A stretch of DNA of 64,000 nucleotides from Paraflavitalea devenefica (GCF_011759375.1 NZ_JAARML010000001.1:1612001-1676000); one strand, 5' to 3'. Shown: positions 26,592-36,652, numbered from the stretch's first letter. Program-made: numbers and translations. The notes: a model not told the origin generated them from the letters alone.

Positions 26592-27101
26592 ATGCTTACC
26601 AAAGCGGATATAGAGAAATACTTCCTGGCCGAGAAGCAGGTGGGACTCATCTTCATCATCATTGGTGCCCTAGCCATCGCGTTCGCTTTCGTTTTTTTCT
26701 TTGTATTGCGCAACAACTTCTATAAAGGGGCCGCTATTCCTTTATTATTGATAGGATTAATTGAGCTCACCATAGGCTTCGTCGTCTACAAAAGGAGTGA
26801 TGGCGACCGTGTCCGGAACGTCTATGCGTATGATATGAATCCGCAGGAATTAAAAGAGCAGGAGCTTCCCCGCATGCAAAAAGTGAATAAGGGCTTTACG
26901 ATCTATAAGTGGGTCGAGATGGTGCTCATCATTACAGGCATAATACTAATAGGCATATACCGCTCCCGGCCCGAAAAAGCCTTCTGGTTTGGCCTGGGCG
27001 TTGCCTTAACCATCCAGGCATTGCTCATGCTGGGCGCTGATTACTTCGCAGAAAAACGCGCGAAAGACTACACTTCAAAGCTGCAGGCATTTACGCAATA
27101 G
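26592..27101 (+). CDS. Four-helix membrane protein of unknown function
   Basis: A 169-residue protein with four hydrophobic segments: LIFIIIGALAIAFAFVFFF (about residue 20-40), IPLLLIGLIELTIGFVVY (about 50-68), VEMVLIITGIILIGIY (about 113-128) and FWFGLGVALTIQALLMLGA (about 136-154), with a charged loop between the second and third. No family with a known role is recognised. It follows the peroxidase gene by 21 bases and is probably the third gene of that operon. Confidence 0.75.
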   Translation: MLTKADIEKYFLAEKQVGLIFIIIGALAIAFAFVFFFVLRNNFYKGAAIPLLLIGLIELTIGFVVYKRSDGDRVRNVYAYDMNPQELKEQELPRMQKVNKGFTIYKWVEMVLIITGIILIGIYRSRPEKAFWFGLGVALTIQALLMLGADYFAEKRAKDYTSKLQAFTQ

Positions 27102-27104
27102 ATG

Positions 27105-27137
27105 CCGCTCGTAGCTCACGGCTCACCGCTCGTAGCT
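27105..27137. repeat. Short direct repeat between convergent genes
   Basis: CCGCTCGTAGCT occurs at 27105-27116 and again at 27126-27137, with CTCAC after the first copy repeated before the second. It fills the whole 35-base gap between the membrane protein gene and the M28 peptidase stop. It belongs to the degenerate intergenic repeats seen elsewhere in the window. Confidence 0.6.
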
Positions 27138-28099
27138 TAATTCAGCTTCTCCTGCTTATCCAGCAGCACAATCGTTTCTTTGATCATATTGCATACCCGG
27201 TAATAAAAACCTTTGTCCACCTTGTCAAAAGTATCCGTAGGCTTGTGGTAATCGGGGTGGTCCTCTACGCCAAAATACAGATAGGGAATACGTGCTTTAT
27301 GGAAAGGATAATGGTCCGATTGATTCGTCCAGTCATTATGGCCTTCTGAGGGGTTGTCGTGGCCAAACAATACCTGTACAGGGGTCAGCGATTTAATGCT
27401 GTCCACATACTGTTTCAGGAAGGGATAATGATAAGTGCCGCTGGCATAAATCTCGTTCTTATCATTACGGCTCACCATATCCATATTAACATTCAGCTTA
27501 ATCTTATTGCTGTCTACCGGCGGATTCGACACAAAATACCGGGAACCTACCAACCCCTTTTCCTCTGCATCAAAAGAAGCGAAAATGAAAGAATGCCTGG
27601 GGGGATGCTGTTTAAAATAACGGGCCAGCGCCAGCAAACAGGCTGAGCCGGAAGCATTATCGTCTGCTCCATAAAAGATCTTACCTTCTTTCATGCCAAG
27701 ATGGTCATAATGGGCCGAGATCACATAATACTCATCGGGATGCGCAGTACCCCGTATAAGAGCTATAACATTCTGGCCCCTGGGAGCGGAATCCTGTTTA
27801 TTCGCCGGGAAAGCCTGGAGCCTGCCACCGGCGGGTGGCTGTAATTGCAGGGAGTCAAACCGTTTCGTAATATATACGCGAGCCAGTGCATTACCGGGAG
27901 TACCGGTTTCACGTCCGCCCAATGTTTCAGACGACAAATAAGCCAGGTCATTAATAAGCGATGTGCTGTCCAGGACATTGGCTGCCGCCATTGCCTTTTT
28001 GCCCGCTTCAGGATTTTTATTGGCTTTGTTCTTACAGGAAATCACCAGCAGTAGCAGCGCCAGCGAAAGAATAACTGTTTTGGGACCACGCAGTAGCAT
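27137..28099 (-). CDS. M28-family metallopeptidase lipoprotein
   Basis: A zinc aminopeptidase of family M28, about 320 residues. From ATG 28099 the protein starts with a lipoprotein signal (TVILSLALLLLVISCKNK, lipobox ending in Cys), so it is anchored in the envelope; the longer frame to 28141 would bury this signal. Zinc ligands and catalytic residues are seen in ISAHYDHLGM, YGADDNASGSA, FDAEEKGLVGS (Glu pair), NMDMVSRND and GVEDHPDYHKPTDT. It probably trims peptides in the periplasm. The gene stands between the repeat at 27105 and dusB upstream, 75 bases away. Confidence 0.92.
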   Translation of the reverse strand: MLLRGPKTVILSLALLLLVISCKNKANKNPEAGKKAMAAANVLDSTSLINDLAYLSSETLGGRETGTPGNALARVYITKRFDSLQLQPPAGGRLQAFPANKQDSAPRGQNVIALIRGTAHPDEYYVISAHYDHLGMKEGKIFYGADDNASGSACLLALARYFKQHPPRHSFIFASFDAEEKGLVGSRYFVSNPPVDSNKIKLNVNMDMVSRNDKNEIYASGTYHYPFLKQYVDSIKSLTPVQVLFGHDNPSEGHNDWTNQSDHYPFHKARIPYLYFGVEDHPDYHKPTDTFDKVDKGFYYRVCNMIKETIVLLDKQEKLN

Positions 28100-28174
28100 A
28101 TTGACGAATTTCAATAAAGTTAAGATGGGAAACGCAAACAATAGCGGAATACCTGGGCCTTCAGGGGCTGGCTT

Positions 28175-29215
28175 CTAATAAGCACATTCTTCTAGTTGTC
28201 CTGCAGAGAAAGTGGCTACGGGCCGCTCCGGTACCATGCCGGCAAATGCTTGTTTAACTTCTTCCAGGATCCCTTCCACCTCTTCCTGCGTTTTTACAGT
28301 TACCAGCCGGGTGCGGTATTCCTTAATATGGGGCAGTCCTTTGAGGTAATTGGTATAGTGGCGGCGCATTTCAAAAATGCCAACAATATCCCCTTTCCAC
28401 TCGATTGACTTGCGCAGGTGCGTACGGCAGATCTCTACCCGCTCTTCAATACCAGGAAGGGGCAGCAATTCTCCGGTTTGCAGGTAATGCTTAATCTCCC
28501 GGAAGATCCAGGGATAGCCAATAGCGGCGCGGCCAATCATAATGCCATCCACGCCATAGCGGTTCTTATAGGCCAATGCTTTTTGGGGCGAATCAATATC
28601 GCCGTTCCCGAAAATGGGAATATGAATACGTGGGTTATTCTTGATCTTACCGATCAACGACCAGTCGGCTTCTCCTTTATACAACTGGGCACGGGTGCGG
28701 CCATGAATCGTAAGCGCCTTAATGCCTACATCCTGCAACCGTTCCGCCACTTCTTCAATATTCTTACTGGCATCATCCCAGCCAAGGCGGGTCTTGACAG
28801 TTACGGGTAAGGTGGTGGATTTTACTACTGCGCTGGTTAAGCGTACCATCAGGTCAATATCCTTCAGTACACCGGCGCCGGCGCCTTTGCATACCACCTT
28901 CTTCACCGGGCAGCCATAATTAATATCCACCAGGTCGGGCTGTACCGTATCAACAATGCGGGCGCTCAGTGCCATCGCTTCTTCATCGCCGCCAAAGATC
29001 TGGATGCCAAAAGGGCGTTCAAATTCGGAGAAATCCAGCTTTTGCCTGCTTTTAATAGCATCCCGTATCAGGCCTTCACTGGAAATAAACTCGCTGTACA
29101 TCAGGTCAGCGCCATTTTGCTTGCACACATAGCGGAAAGGAGGGTCACTCACATCTTCCATGGGTGCAAGAAGTAAGGGGAAATCCGGGAGTGATATGTG
29201 GCCAATAGCGGGCAT
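28175..29215 (-). CDS. dusB: tRNA-dihydrouridine synthase B
   Basis: A 346-residue flavoenzyme reducing uridine to dihydrouridine in the D-loop of tRNA, using NADPH and FMN. The TIM-barrel motifs are complete: LAPMEDVSDPPFR at the N-terminus, INYGCPVKKVVCKGAGAG with the catalytic Cys (about residue 100), VKTRLGWDD, HGRTRAQLYKGEADW, FGNGDI and GIMIGRAAIGYPWIF for phosphate binding. Length and the C-terminal helical domain fit DusB. The start is separated from the divergent CPBP gene by about 118 bases. Confidence 0.96.
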   Translation of the reverse strand: MPAIGHISLPDFPLLLAPMEDVSDPPFRYVCKQNGADLMYSEFISSEGLIRDAIKSRQKLDFSEFERPFGIQIFGGDEEAMALSARIVDTVQPDLVDINYGCPVKKVVCKGAGAGVLKDIDLMVRLTSAVVKSTTLPVTVKTRLGWDDASKNIEEVAERLQDVGIKALTIHGRTRAQLYKGEADWSLIGKIKNNPRIHIPIFGNGDIDSPQKALAYKNRYGVDGIMIGRAAIGYPWIFREIKHYLQTGELLPLPGIEERVEICRTHLRKSIEWKGDIVGIFEMRRHYTNYLKGLPHIKEYRTRLVTVKTQEEVEGILEEVKQAFAGMVPERPVATFSAGQLEECAY

Positions 29216-29333
29216 AATAAAAATACCAGGGTACCGTATAATGATGCGGGATCAATTATCTTCGTATCACGTATCTTGCGGCCGCCCCGGAGCGGCTGCA
29301 AATTTACATACTAATATTCGTTTATACCAGTTT

Positions 29334-30221
29334 ATGATCGGTCATTTACGCATAAAATCACCCTGGAAGCAACTGGCTGTTCTGCTGGCTTTCCCCCTAT
29401 TGTTATTTCTGGCCGGCGCTTTGATTACTACCGAACCGCCGAAGGTAAACCTGACTGATCCTGAGGTCATTAACAGCATGAAATGGGCACAGGCCTTCAC
29501 CTCCCTGATCCTGTTCGTATTACCCACATTCCTGTTTGCGGTGTTCACTTTCACTGGTAAATACACTTACTTCCTGGGCTTTAAGAAGGCCGAAAATACC
29601 AATATGTATGTCCTGGCGGTGCTTTGCATCCTGCTAGCCTTTCCCTTTGTACTCTGGCTGGGCCACCTGAACCAGAAGATCCAACTGCCTTCTTCCATGA
29701 TGGAGCTGGAAGACAAAGCGGCTGGACAGCTTGAAGCTTTCTTTAAATCCAATAAACCGGTTGATGTCATCATGAATGTCATCGTCATCGGTTTATTCCC
29801 GGCTGTTTGTGAAGAGCTCTTCTTCCGCGGCGCCCTGCAGCGCATACTCATACAGATTACCCGCAATGCCTGGGCTGGCATCATCGTAACCGCCTTCCTG
29901 TTTTCTGCCTTGCACCTGCAATTCCAGGGTTTCATGCCCCGCATGTTCCTGGGCATCGTACTGGGCGCTTTATATTGGTATAGTGGCAGCCTGTGGACCT
30001 GTATATTGGCGCATTTTGTAAACAATGCCGTGCAGGTTATTGCAGTATCCTTTGCCCCGAAATACATCAACACCAATCCCGATACTCCCTTACTGGCTTC
30101 CATCATCAGTGGTGTGGCGGTGTGGGCCATCCTGTGGTATTATCGTCGTCAGTCAACCATTACCTGGTCCAAAGTGTACCGTACTGATGATCTTACACCT
30201 ACCAACCAATTCATTGCATAA
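29334..30221 (+). CDS. CPBP-family intramembrane glutamic protease
   Basis: A polytopic membrane protein of about 295 residues with the CPBP (Abi/Rce1-like) motifs: EELFFRG (EExxxR, catalytic Glu pair), FSALHLQFQGF (FxxxH) and HFVNNAVQV (HxxxN/B). Such proteins cleave substrates within or near the membrane; in bacteria they can mature peptides or act in immunity, but the substrate is unknown here. I chose ATG 29334 (MIGHLRIKSPWKQ) because the longer frame to 29160 overlaps dusB and is not membrane-like. The cdsA gene follows after 14 bases, so it is the first gene of a membrane-lipid operon. Confidence 0.9.
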   Translation: MIGHLRIKSPWKQLAVLLAFPLLLFLAGALITTEPPKVNLTDPEVINSMKWAQAFTSLILFVLPTFLFAVFTFTGKYTYFLGFKKAENTNMYVLAVLCILLAFPFVLWLGHLNQKIQLPSSMMELEDKAAGQLEAFFKSNKPVDVIMNVIVIGLFPAVCEELFFRGALQRILIQITRNAWAGIIVTAFLFSALHLQFQGFMPRMFLGIVLGALYWYSGSLWTCILAHFVNNAVQVIAVSFAPKYINTNPDTPLLASIISGVAVWAILWYYRRQSTITWSKVYRTDDLTPTNQFIA

Positions 30222-30235
30222 TCACTTCCCTGCTC

Positions 30236-31117
30236 ATGGCACTTAACCTGGCTACACTAAAAACAAGGTCTCTTACTGCCGCCATCTTTGTGGTGGTCAT
30301 GCTGGGTGGCTTATTATGGAGCCACTGGAGTTTTTTCATCCTGTTTACCATCATTCATTTTGGCTGCTGGAAGGAATACCAGCAACTCATTGGCAAAATT
30401 GATCCCGACTACCTGGGCATCACTCCCTTTCATAAGTACGGTGTGCGCATAGCAGGCTGGTGTATCATGCTTTATTTCACCAACAACGCCTTTAACATCG
30501 GCGATTTTTCCCTGCATGCTATTGGCTGGTGGCTGGGGCTCATCTGCGTATTCATGCTGCCCATTATCGAATTACTATTTGCCGGCAACATCCGGCTAAA
30601 AAATATATGGCTCTCTGCCCTCGGTTTATTATATATATCATTGAGCTGGGGACTGATGATGGACCTCAGGTGTTTTGGAATGATAAAGAAAGGAGCATCC
30701 ACCTACGTTGATTTCTTCGGGTATGCCCTTCCCTGTATATTGATCTTTTCCATCTGGATCAATGATACCATGGCCTATATAGTAGGATCCCTCATTGGGA
30801 AAACCCCCTTTTCCAGCATTTCCCCTAAAAAAACATGGGAAGGCACTATTGGAGGAGCCGTCTTATGTGTAGGAGTGATGGCCCTTTGGGGGTATCTGTC
30901 TGAATTTCTCCGGGTAATTGACTGGATGGCCATCGCTGCCATTGCTGCCATTGCGGGTACTGCCGGCGATCTGCTGGAAAGCAAACTCAAACGCATGGCC
31001 AATGTGAAAGACAGCGGCACCCTGATGCCGGGGCATGGCGGTTTCCTGGACCGGTTCGATTCCTTATTGATAGCCACGCCCTTTGTTTGGCTATATGTAA
31101 TGATCTTTATGAAATAG
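30236..31117 (+). CDS. cdsA: Phosphatidate cytidylyltransferase
   Basis: A 293-residue integral membrane enzyme that makes CDP-diacylglycerol from phosphatidate and CTP. The C-terminal signature is complete: SPKKTWEGTIGGAV, then AGDLLESKLKRMANVKDSG and the PGHGGFLDRFDSLL end that carries the metal-binding aspartates. Eight or so hydrophobic helices precede it. It lies between a CPBP protease gene (14 bases upstream) and psd (57 bases downstream), so consecutive steps of phosphatidylethanolamine synthesis are grouped. Confidence 0.96.
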   Translation: MALNLATLKTRSLTAAIFVVVMLGGLLWSHWSFFILFTIIHFGCWKEYQQLIGKIDPDYLGITPFHKYGVRIAGWCIMLYFTNNAFNIGDFSLHAIGWWLGLICVFMLPIIELLFAGNIRLKNIWLSALGLLYISLSWGLMMDLRCFGMIKKGASTYVDFFGYALPCILIFSIWINDTMAYIVGSLIGKTPFSSISPKKTWEGTIGGAVLCVGVMALWGYLSEFLRVIDWMAIAAIAAIAGTAGDLLESKLKRMANVKDSGTLMPGHGGFLDRFDSLLIATPFVWLYVMIFMK

Positions 31118-31174
31118 GCCTCAGTAAACCCCATAATTTCTAATTACTTACATTTGCAATCTTAAATACCCTCA

Positions 31175-31831
31175 ATGACCATTCACAAGGAAGGATACAA
31201 AAGCATTCTCATTACAGCCATCATCTTTGCTGTAATAAACCTCTTGTCTTTTTATTTCATCAGCTATAACCTGCCCTGGCTTAGCTGGCTCATCTTCGTG
31301 GTAACACTCGGACTTCTGTTGTTCATCATTTCCTTCTTCCGGGTACCCAACCGTCAGCTCACCAAGGGTGATAACCTGGTCATCTGCCCGGCAGATGGTA
31401 AAGTAGTGGTCATTGAAGAAGTATTTGATGAAGAATACTTTAAAGATAAAAGACTGCAGTTGTCCATCTTCATGAGCCCGGCCAACGTACACCAAAACCG
31501 TAATCCGGTAGCAGGTGAAGTAGTATACAACCAATACCATAAAGGAAAATACCTGGTGGCCTGGCATCCCAAATCTTCTACCGAAAATGAGCGGCATTCG
31601 GTAGTCATCCGCCATGCCAAAGGGGAAATACTGGTAAAACAGATAGCCGGCGCCCTGGCCAAACGTATCATCAACTACCTCACGGTAGGTCAGAAAGTGG
31701 AGCAAAGCGCCGAATATGGATTCATCAAATTTGGTAGCCGTGTAGATGTATTATTGCCGGTAGGCACCAAAGTCAACGTACAACTGAATCAAACTGTACA
31801 AGGCGGCGTCACCATATTGGCAACGTTTTAA
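31175..31831 (+). CDS. psd: Phosphatidylserine decarboxylase, short (archaeal-type) form
   Basis: A 218-residue PSD-A-type decarboxylase, the short form usual in Bacteroidota. It converts phosphatidylserine to phosphatidylethanolamine and is a pyruvoyl enzyme made by self-cleavage before a serine; the cleavage site is FGSR in IKFGSRVDVLLP near residue 187. Two N-terminal hydrophobic segments anchor it in the membrane. FMSPANVHQNRNPVAG is the other conserved block. A strong bidirectional terminator follows the stop codon. Phosphatidylserine synthase is not in the window. Confidence 0.95.
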   Translation: MTIHKEGYKSILITAIIFAVINLLSFYFISYNLPWLSWLIFVVTLGLLLFIISFFRVPNRQLTKGDNLVICPADGKVVVIEEVFDEEYFKDKRLQLSIFMSPANVHQNRNPVAGEVVYNQYHKGKYLVAWHPKSSTENERHSVVIRHAKGEILVKQIAGALAKRIINYLTVGQKVEQSAEYGFIKFGSRVDVLLPVGTKVNVQLNQTVQGGVTILATF

Positions 31832-31854
31832 ATAGTTTATACTTTTCTACAATA

Positions 31855-31890
31855 AAAAAGCAGAACACCCGGAAGAGTGTTCTGCTTTTT
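31855..31890. terminator. Bidirectional rho-independent terminator
   Basis: AAAAAGCAGAACAC (from 31855) pairs with GTGTTCTGCTTTTT (31877-31890) around a short loop. A tracts on one side and T tracts on the other serve the rightward psd transcript and the leftward SusC/SusD transcript. Confidence 0.92.
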
Positions 31891-31932
31891 TTATGAATAC
31901 TTCATTGGCGTGCCAATGAAATAAACTATTAA

Positions 31933-33423
31933 CTACAGCGGATTCTGCTTAACAATGTTTTGTGAATTTTCTATTTCAGCCCGGGGGATCAGGAAAATCC
32001 AGTTCTTGGTGCCTGCAGGTTCTGTCATCAGTTGGGCCAGTGAGTTGTCGTGATTGCCTCCTGTTCTGTCCAGTGGCAGGTTTAACCTTTTCAGGTCATA
32101 GAAACGGAATCCCTCCGCCCAAAGTTCAATCCTTCTCTGTGTCATGATTTCCTCAATCAAAGCATCGCCGCTATTGGTAGACAACACATAGGCGGGATCC
32201 CGCTTATTGGCCAATGTAAACAGGGCCTGGCGTGCCTCAGTTTCTTTACCTCCTTGCCTGGCAAGCGCCTCGGCCTCTATCAGGTACATTTCAGCAGCAC
32301 GCATGAACACAAGGTCGCCATTACTGTTACCAGGACTTGTCAACAGGAATTTACGGGTCATATAGGGCTTCCGTGTCCCCCCATCAACCAGCGGAAAAGT
32401 GGCATCCTTACCGGTAGAGTCCCAGAGTTTTTTCCTGAGATCCGTAGGAGTTATCTTGGCATATAACTTCGAGAAAATTGCTTTTGGATTACCACGGGTG
32501 TTGGTAGAAGAGAAATTACCCAAATAGGCATAGAATGAATAGAAATAGGTAGGATGATCATCTCGGTGGTCAATACCCCATATCCACTCAGGGTTGGTGG
32601 TGTTGGAGAACCCCGACATGTATTGGGTACTGTCCATCAGGGAGAAACCTTGACGGGCTTCAGCCGCCGTTTGAGCAGCCAATGCCCAGTTCTGTTGGGT
32701 AAGCGCTACCCGCGCCTTAATACCTTTCGCCACATTTACATTCAGGTGTGATTTGGCTGGCCGGGTAATGCCAGTCAACAAAGTGATAGCTTCATCCAGG
32801 TCTTTATTGATCTGGGTGTATACTTCAGCAACGGTATTTCTCGGTAATGCCGTTGTGCTGGGTACTAATACAAGCGACAGCCCCATGCCATCATTGGCGG
32901 CACCGGCAACAAAACGTTCGCCAAACAACTGGATCATCTGGAAATAGCTCCAGGCCCTGTAGGCATACGCTTGCCCTTTGATCAACTTCTTGTCTGCGTC
33001 AGGTCCTACGGCGTTGTCTATATTGGCAATGATCATATTGGCATTGCCAATCATGCTATAGTAAAAACCATAACTAAAACGAACGATGGTGCTTTGATCA
33101 TTACGCTGCCCCAGCCAGCGGTATTCACTTACAAACCAGCCATTGGCATTGGCTGTCATTACAAAGTCCTCGCCCAATACTTCCATATAAAGCATGTTAC
33201 CGCTATGGCCACCCAGTGCCTGGGTGCTGTACCACTGGGAGTACATCATGCGGTGCATACCATTAATAGTAGCCATGGCATTCTTAGTAGTGGCAAATAT
33301 CTCTTCGGGTCTTAAGGGAGAAGCCGGTGGAGTTAATTCCAGGTAATCTTTATTACAACTGCTGCCGAGTAAGACAGTGCTTATTAGCACTACTGCCAAT
33401 AATTTATTTTTAAATGCTTTCAT
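31933..33423 (-). CDS. SusD/RagB-family outer-membrane lipoprotein
   Basis: A 496-residue surface lipoprotein that captures a ligand, usually a glycan, and closes as a lid over its SusC partner. The N-terminus has a lipobox (STVLLGSSC-NK, Cys at residue 23). The family's helical TPR-like core is recognised from GQAYAYRAWSYFQMIQLFGE (about residue 148), and the C-terminal RRIELWAEGFRFYDLKRL is a reliable SusD signature. The SusC gene lies 10 bases upstream on the same strand. No glycosidase, sensor or ECF sigma factor gene adjoins this pair, so its ligand cannot be inferred. Confidence 0.95.
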   Translation of the reverse strand: MKAFKNKLLAVVLISTVLLGSSCNKDYLELTPPASPLRPEEIFATTKNAMATINGMHRMMYSQWYSTQALGGHSGNMLYMEVLGEDFVMTANANGWFVSEYRWLGQRNDQSTIVRFSYGFYYSMIGNANMIIANIDNAVGPDADKKLIKGQAYAYRAWSYFQMIQLFGERFVAGAANDGMGLSLVLVPSTTALPRNTVAEVYTQINKDLDEAITLLTGITRPAKSHLNVNVAKGIKARVALTQQNWALAAQTAAEARQGFSLMDSTQYMSGFSNTTNPEWIWGIDHRDDHPTYFYSFYAYLGNFSSTNTRGNPKAIFSKLYAKITPTDLRKKLWDSTGKDATFPLVDGGTRKPYMTRKFLLTSPGNSNGDLVFMRAAEMYLIEAEALARQGGKETEARQALFTLANKRDPAYVLSTNSGDALIEEIMTQRRIELWAEGFRFYDLKRLNLPLDRTGGNHDNSLAQLMTEPAGTKNWIFLIPRAEIENSQNIVKQNPL

Positions 33424-33433
33424 TGCGTATTTT

Positions 33434-36400
33434 TTAGAAGTTTACACTAAGTCCCAGGTTGAATACTCTTGCTGCGTCATAAGAATCACTGGTTGTGCCG
33501 GCAAAGCTGCCATTCACATTCATACCTTTTCGCTTGGTGAAAAAGTGCAGGTTCTCGGCACTTACATACACCATTACATTTGATGCGCCAATTTTTGAAA
33601 TAAGAGAAGCGGGTAACCTGTACGACAGGTTTACGTTGTTGATAGACAAATAGGAGGCATCTGTCAGCCAGCGCGTAGAGGCCGCCCCGAACTGGTCCCT
33701 TCTTGTTTCATCAAGCCGGGGAACATTGGTAATATCACCGGGTTTCTGCCAGCGCTTCAGGATATCTGTGTGATAGGTAACACCCGCAACGGATGTGGTC
33801 ATTAATGAACCATACACACCGTCATATACATAGCCACCCAATTGATAGGTCAATGTAAAACTCAGGTCAAAATTCTTATAGGACAGATTATTGATAATAC
33901 TACCATACACATCCGGTATAGCAGACTTTCCAATATAAGTCTGTCTGGCATTATTATGATCAATGGTTACGGTGTCTTTTCCGCCTTTTCCATTATCCAC
34001 CAATCTTGAATTGGTAGTGCTATAAGTGATAGCTCCTAAATAAAGCGCCTGCCCGTCTGCGGGATCCACTCCATAATAGGTCCTGGTATAAAAGTCATAA
34101 ATAGAGTGCCCAACCTCTCTTTTAAAGGGAGAGCTGGTTAATGTGGGCGTTGTGGGGGGCATTTCTGTCATCTTATTCTTATAAGAAGTGGCATTAACCG
34201 TCATGTTCCAGTTAAAATCCTTACTGCGAATAATCGCGCCGGTAATTTGTACTTCAATGCCCTTATTATCCATAGAGCCGATATTTTGCTGCACGGAATA
34301 AACGCCACTCGGTGTTCCTCCATTTTGGAGCGATTGCGGAACATCAAAGATCAGGCCTGAGCTTTTTCTGTAGAAGTAGCCGATGGTACCAGACAGTCTT
34401 TGCTGGAACAAAGAGAAATCAAGACCAATATCCAGGGGCTTTTGGGTTTCCCATGTTAAATTCGGACTGCCCAGGGAAGTGAGGACCACCCCGGGTCTGG
34501 TATCGTCATCGTAGCCAATGGAGTAACCCACTTGATAGGGATAGCTGGCTAACCCATTTGAGTTTCCGGTATAACCATAAGATGCACGGATCTTTAACAG
34601 GTCTACAAAGGGAACCTTAAAGAACTCCTCCTTGTCAATTCTCCAGCCAAGGCCTACAGACCAGAAGTTTTCCCACCTTAAATTAGTCGGAAACCTGGAG
34701 TTTCCATCCCTTCTCAGAGAGGCAGAAACAAGGTATTTATCTGCATAGTCATACTGAACTCTGGAAAGGAAAGCTTCAGTCCGGTTCTCTACTATCGAGG
34801 AGGTTAAAGAATTAATGGTTCCAAAGTTTTGGTAAACATAGATGTCTGAAAAACTCTCACCGATCCGCATACCAGATGTTCCGGTGCTTTTATAACTATA
34901 ATTTTCATGTCCTACTATGGCATCAATGTTATGGGAACCGAAACTTTTATTAAAATTCAACAATTGGTTGAAGGTATGGCTGGTTACCTTGCCGGTAGTT
35001 AAGCTATACCGGCCCGAAGGATATCCATCACCTACTTTCGGATTTTCATAGCTTTCACCATTGGTGTTCGTTACATCCAGCGTGATATTAGTAGTGAACT
35101 TCAGCCAGGGAGTAAACATAACATCTGCATAACCGCGGGCAGAAATAACATCCCTTACATCATTGTCCTTATTCCAAAGGTGTTCGGCAATAGAATGCCG
35201 GCCACTGTTATAAGGACGGGCATAGCCAGACTCATTGCCATAATCAAACAGTGGGTTACCTTGCGCATCCCGCACCAGTGTTCCGGTGCCGGGTGCACGC
35301 AGATGGATCGGGTAAATAGGGGCAATATAGCGGGCAAAATAAAAAGGGTTTACAATACCACCGGTAGCAGAATAACTAAAATCAGACCTGTTACCTGCCA
35401 GGTTAACTCCTGATTTAAACCATTTGGTAGGAGTTACATTGACATTTACACGGCCTGTAAAGCGGGTCATCTCAGAGCGAAGGCCCCAGCCCCCTTCTTT
35501 CAAATAACTCAAAGAGGCGGTCATGTCCGATTTATCGCTACCGGAACTATACATCACGCTATATTGTTGGCGTGTGCCCTGGCGGGTAGCCTGGTCCAGC
35601 CAGTCCATATCATCGGGGTATAGCAGCTTAGCATTTGGATTCAGTTTTCCATCAATGCCAACAATCTCTCTGTTACCAACATTAAATGGATTATAATTCC
35701 CAAGTACCTGGTAAATATCACGGAAACTTCCAGTCCTGAACCTTTGATTGCCGGCATTGGAGCCGGTCGTGATCCTGGGCAGTGTACCAGTGGCAATCAT
35801 GCTGGCACTATCCAATGGAGCGCCTGTAGGGCCATAAACCAGGCCATTGCGGTAAGACTCCCAGGCCAGCGGATAATATTGATACACATCTACAGTGTTA
35901 TATTTTGGAATAGCAGGTTCGGTAACGCCCAACTGTGCTTTAAACTGAAGTGATTGTCTGCCTTTCTTACCTTTCTTGGTGGTGATTACAATTACCCCAT
36001 TGGCGCCTCTTGAACCATATAATGCGGTGGTTGACGCATCTTTCAACACCGTCATCGTTTCAATATCATCCGGGTTGAAATTGGAAAAGCCTCCGTCATA
36101 AACGGCACCATCAACAACATACAAAGGGCCGCTTCCCAATGAATAAGAGCCAAACCCGCGCAAGATGATACCCGGGCTGGAGCCAGGGGAACCACTTGCT
36201 GAAGTAGTCTGAATGCCCGGAGCTGCGCCAACTATGGCGTTCAACGGATTGCTAAGTGTTCTTTTTTCCATCTCCTTGGCAGATACCTGAACGGCCGAAC
36301 CCGTAAAGCTGGATTTCTTTACATTACCATACGCCAACACGATCACCTCATCCAGCTCAGCAGTAGTGGCTGCCAGTGATACATTAATAGTTGATTTGTT

Positions 36401-36652
36401 GCCAATCTGGATTTCTTTTGAAATCATACCAATCGAAGCAAACACAAGTACTTTGGCGGTGGCTGGCACTGAGAAGGAATAAGTGCCGTTTTCGTTGGAA
36501 GTAGTGCCGATCCTTGTATCCTTTACAAGTATCGAAACATTGGGCAGGGGGGCTCCCTTGTCATCTGTTACCGTTCCGGTAATAGTTTTTTGTGCTAACA
36601 ACATACCTGTTATGCACAAAAAAGCAGTTAACATGGTTAACTTTTTTCTCAT
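33434..36652 (-). CDS. SusC/RagA-family TonB-dependent outer-membrane transporter
   Basis: A 1072-residue transporter: signal peptide (to MLLAQ), carboxypeptidase-regulatory-like domain (about residues 22-105; TITGTVTDDKGAPLPNVSI), TonB box DEVIVLAYG (about 113-121), plug (about 125-235) with the family signatures PLYVVDGAVYDGG and TVLKDASTTALYGSRGANG, then a 22-strand barrel ending in RVFNLGLSVNF. It imports large ligands with energy from TonB/ExbBD. It is the first gene of the SusC/SusD pair. The linker before the plug is unusually free of an STN domain, so anti-sigma signalling through STN is not expected. Confidence 0.95.
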   Translation of the reverse strand: MRKKLTMLTAFLCITGMLLAQKTITGTVTDDKGAPLPNVSILVKDTRIGTTSNENGTYSFSVPATAKVLVFASIGMISKEIQIGNKSTINVSLAATTAELDEVIVLAYGNVKKSSFTGSAVQVSAKEMEKRTLSNPLNAIVGAAPGIQTTSASGSPGSSPGIILRGFGSYSLGSGPLYVVDGAVYDGGFSNFNPDDIETMTVLKDASTTALYGSRGANGVIVITTKKGKKGRQSLQFKAQLGVTEPAIPKYNTVDVYQYYPLAWESYRNGLVYGPTGAPLDSASMIATGTLPRITTGSNAGNQRFRTGSFRDIYQVLGNYNPFNVGNREIVGIDGKLNPNAKLLYPDDMDWLDQATRQGTRQQYSVMYSSGSDKSDMTASLSYLKEGGWGLRSEMTRFTGRVNVNVTPTKWFKSGVNLAGNRSDFSYSATGGIVNPFYFARYIAPIYPIHLRAPGTGTLVRDAQGNPLFDYGNESGYARPYNSGRHSIAEHLWNKDNDVRDVISARGYADVMFTPWLKFTTNITLDVTNTNGESYENPKVGDGYPSGRYSLTTGKVTSHTFNQLLNFNKSFGSHNIDAIVGHENYSYKSTGTSGMRIGESFSDIYVYQNFGTINSLTSSIVENRTEAFLSRVQYDYADKYLVSASLRRDGNSRFPTNLRWENFWSVGLGWRIDKEEFFKVPFVDLLKIRASYGYTGNSNGLASYPYQVGYSIGYDDDTRPGVVLTSLGSPNLTWETQKPLDIGLDFSLFQQRLSGTIGYFYRKSSGLIFDVPQSLQNGGTPSGVYSVQQNIGSMDNKGIEVQITGAIIRSKDFNWNMTVNATSYKNKMTEMPPTTPTLTSSPFKREVGHSIYDFYTRTYYGVDPADGQALYLGAITYSTTNSRLVDNGKGGKDTVTIDHNNARQTYIGKSAIPDVYGSIINNLSYKNFDLSFTLTYQLGGYVYDGVYGSLMTTSVAGVTYHTDILKRWQKPGDITNVPRLDETRRDQFGAASTRWLTDASYLSINNVNLSYRLPASLISKIGASNVMVYVSAENLHFFTKRKGMNVNGSFAGTTSDSYDAARVFNLGLSVNF

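Noticed and set aside
31933..36652. A complete polysaccharide utilisation locus
   Set aside because: Only SusC and SusD are present; no glycoside hydrolase, lipase, sulfatase or regulator gene is next to them, and terminators or unrelated genes flank the pair.
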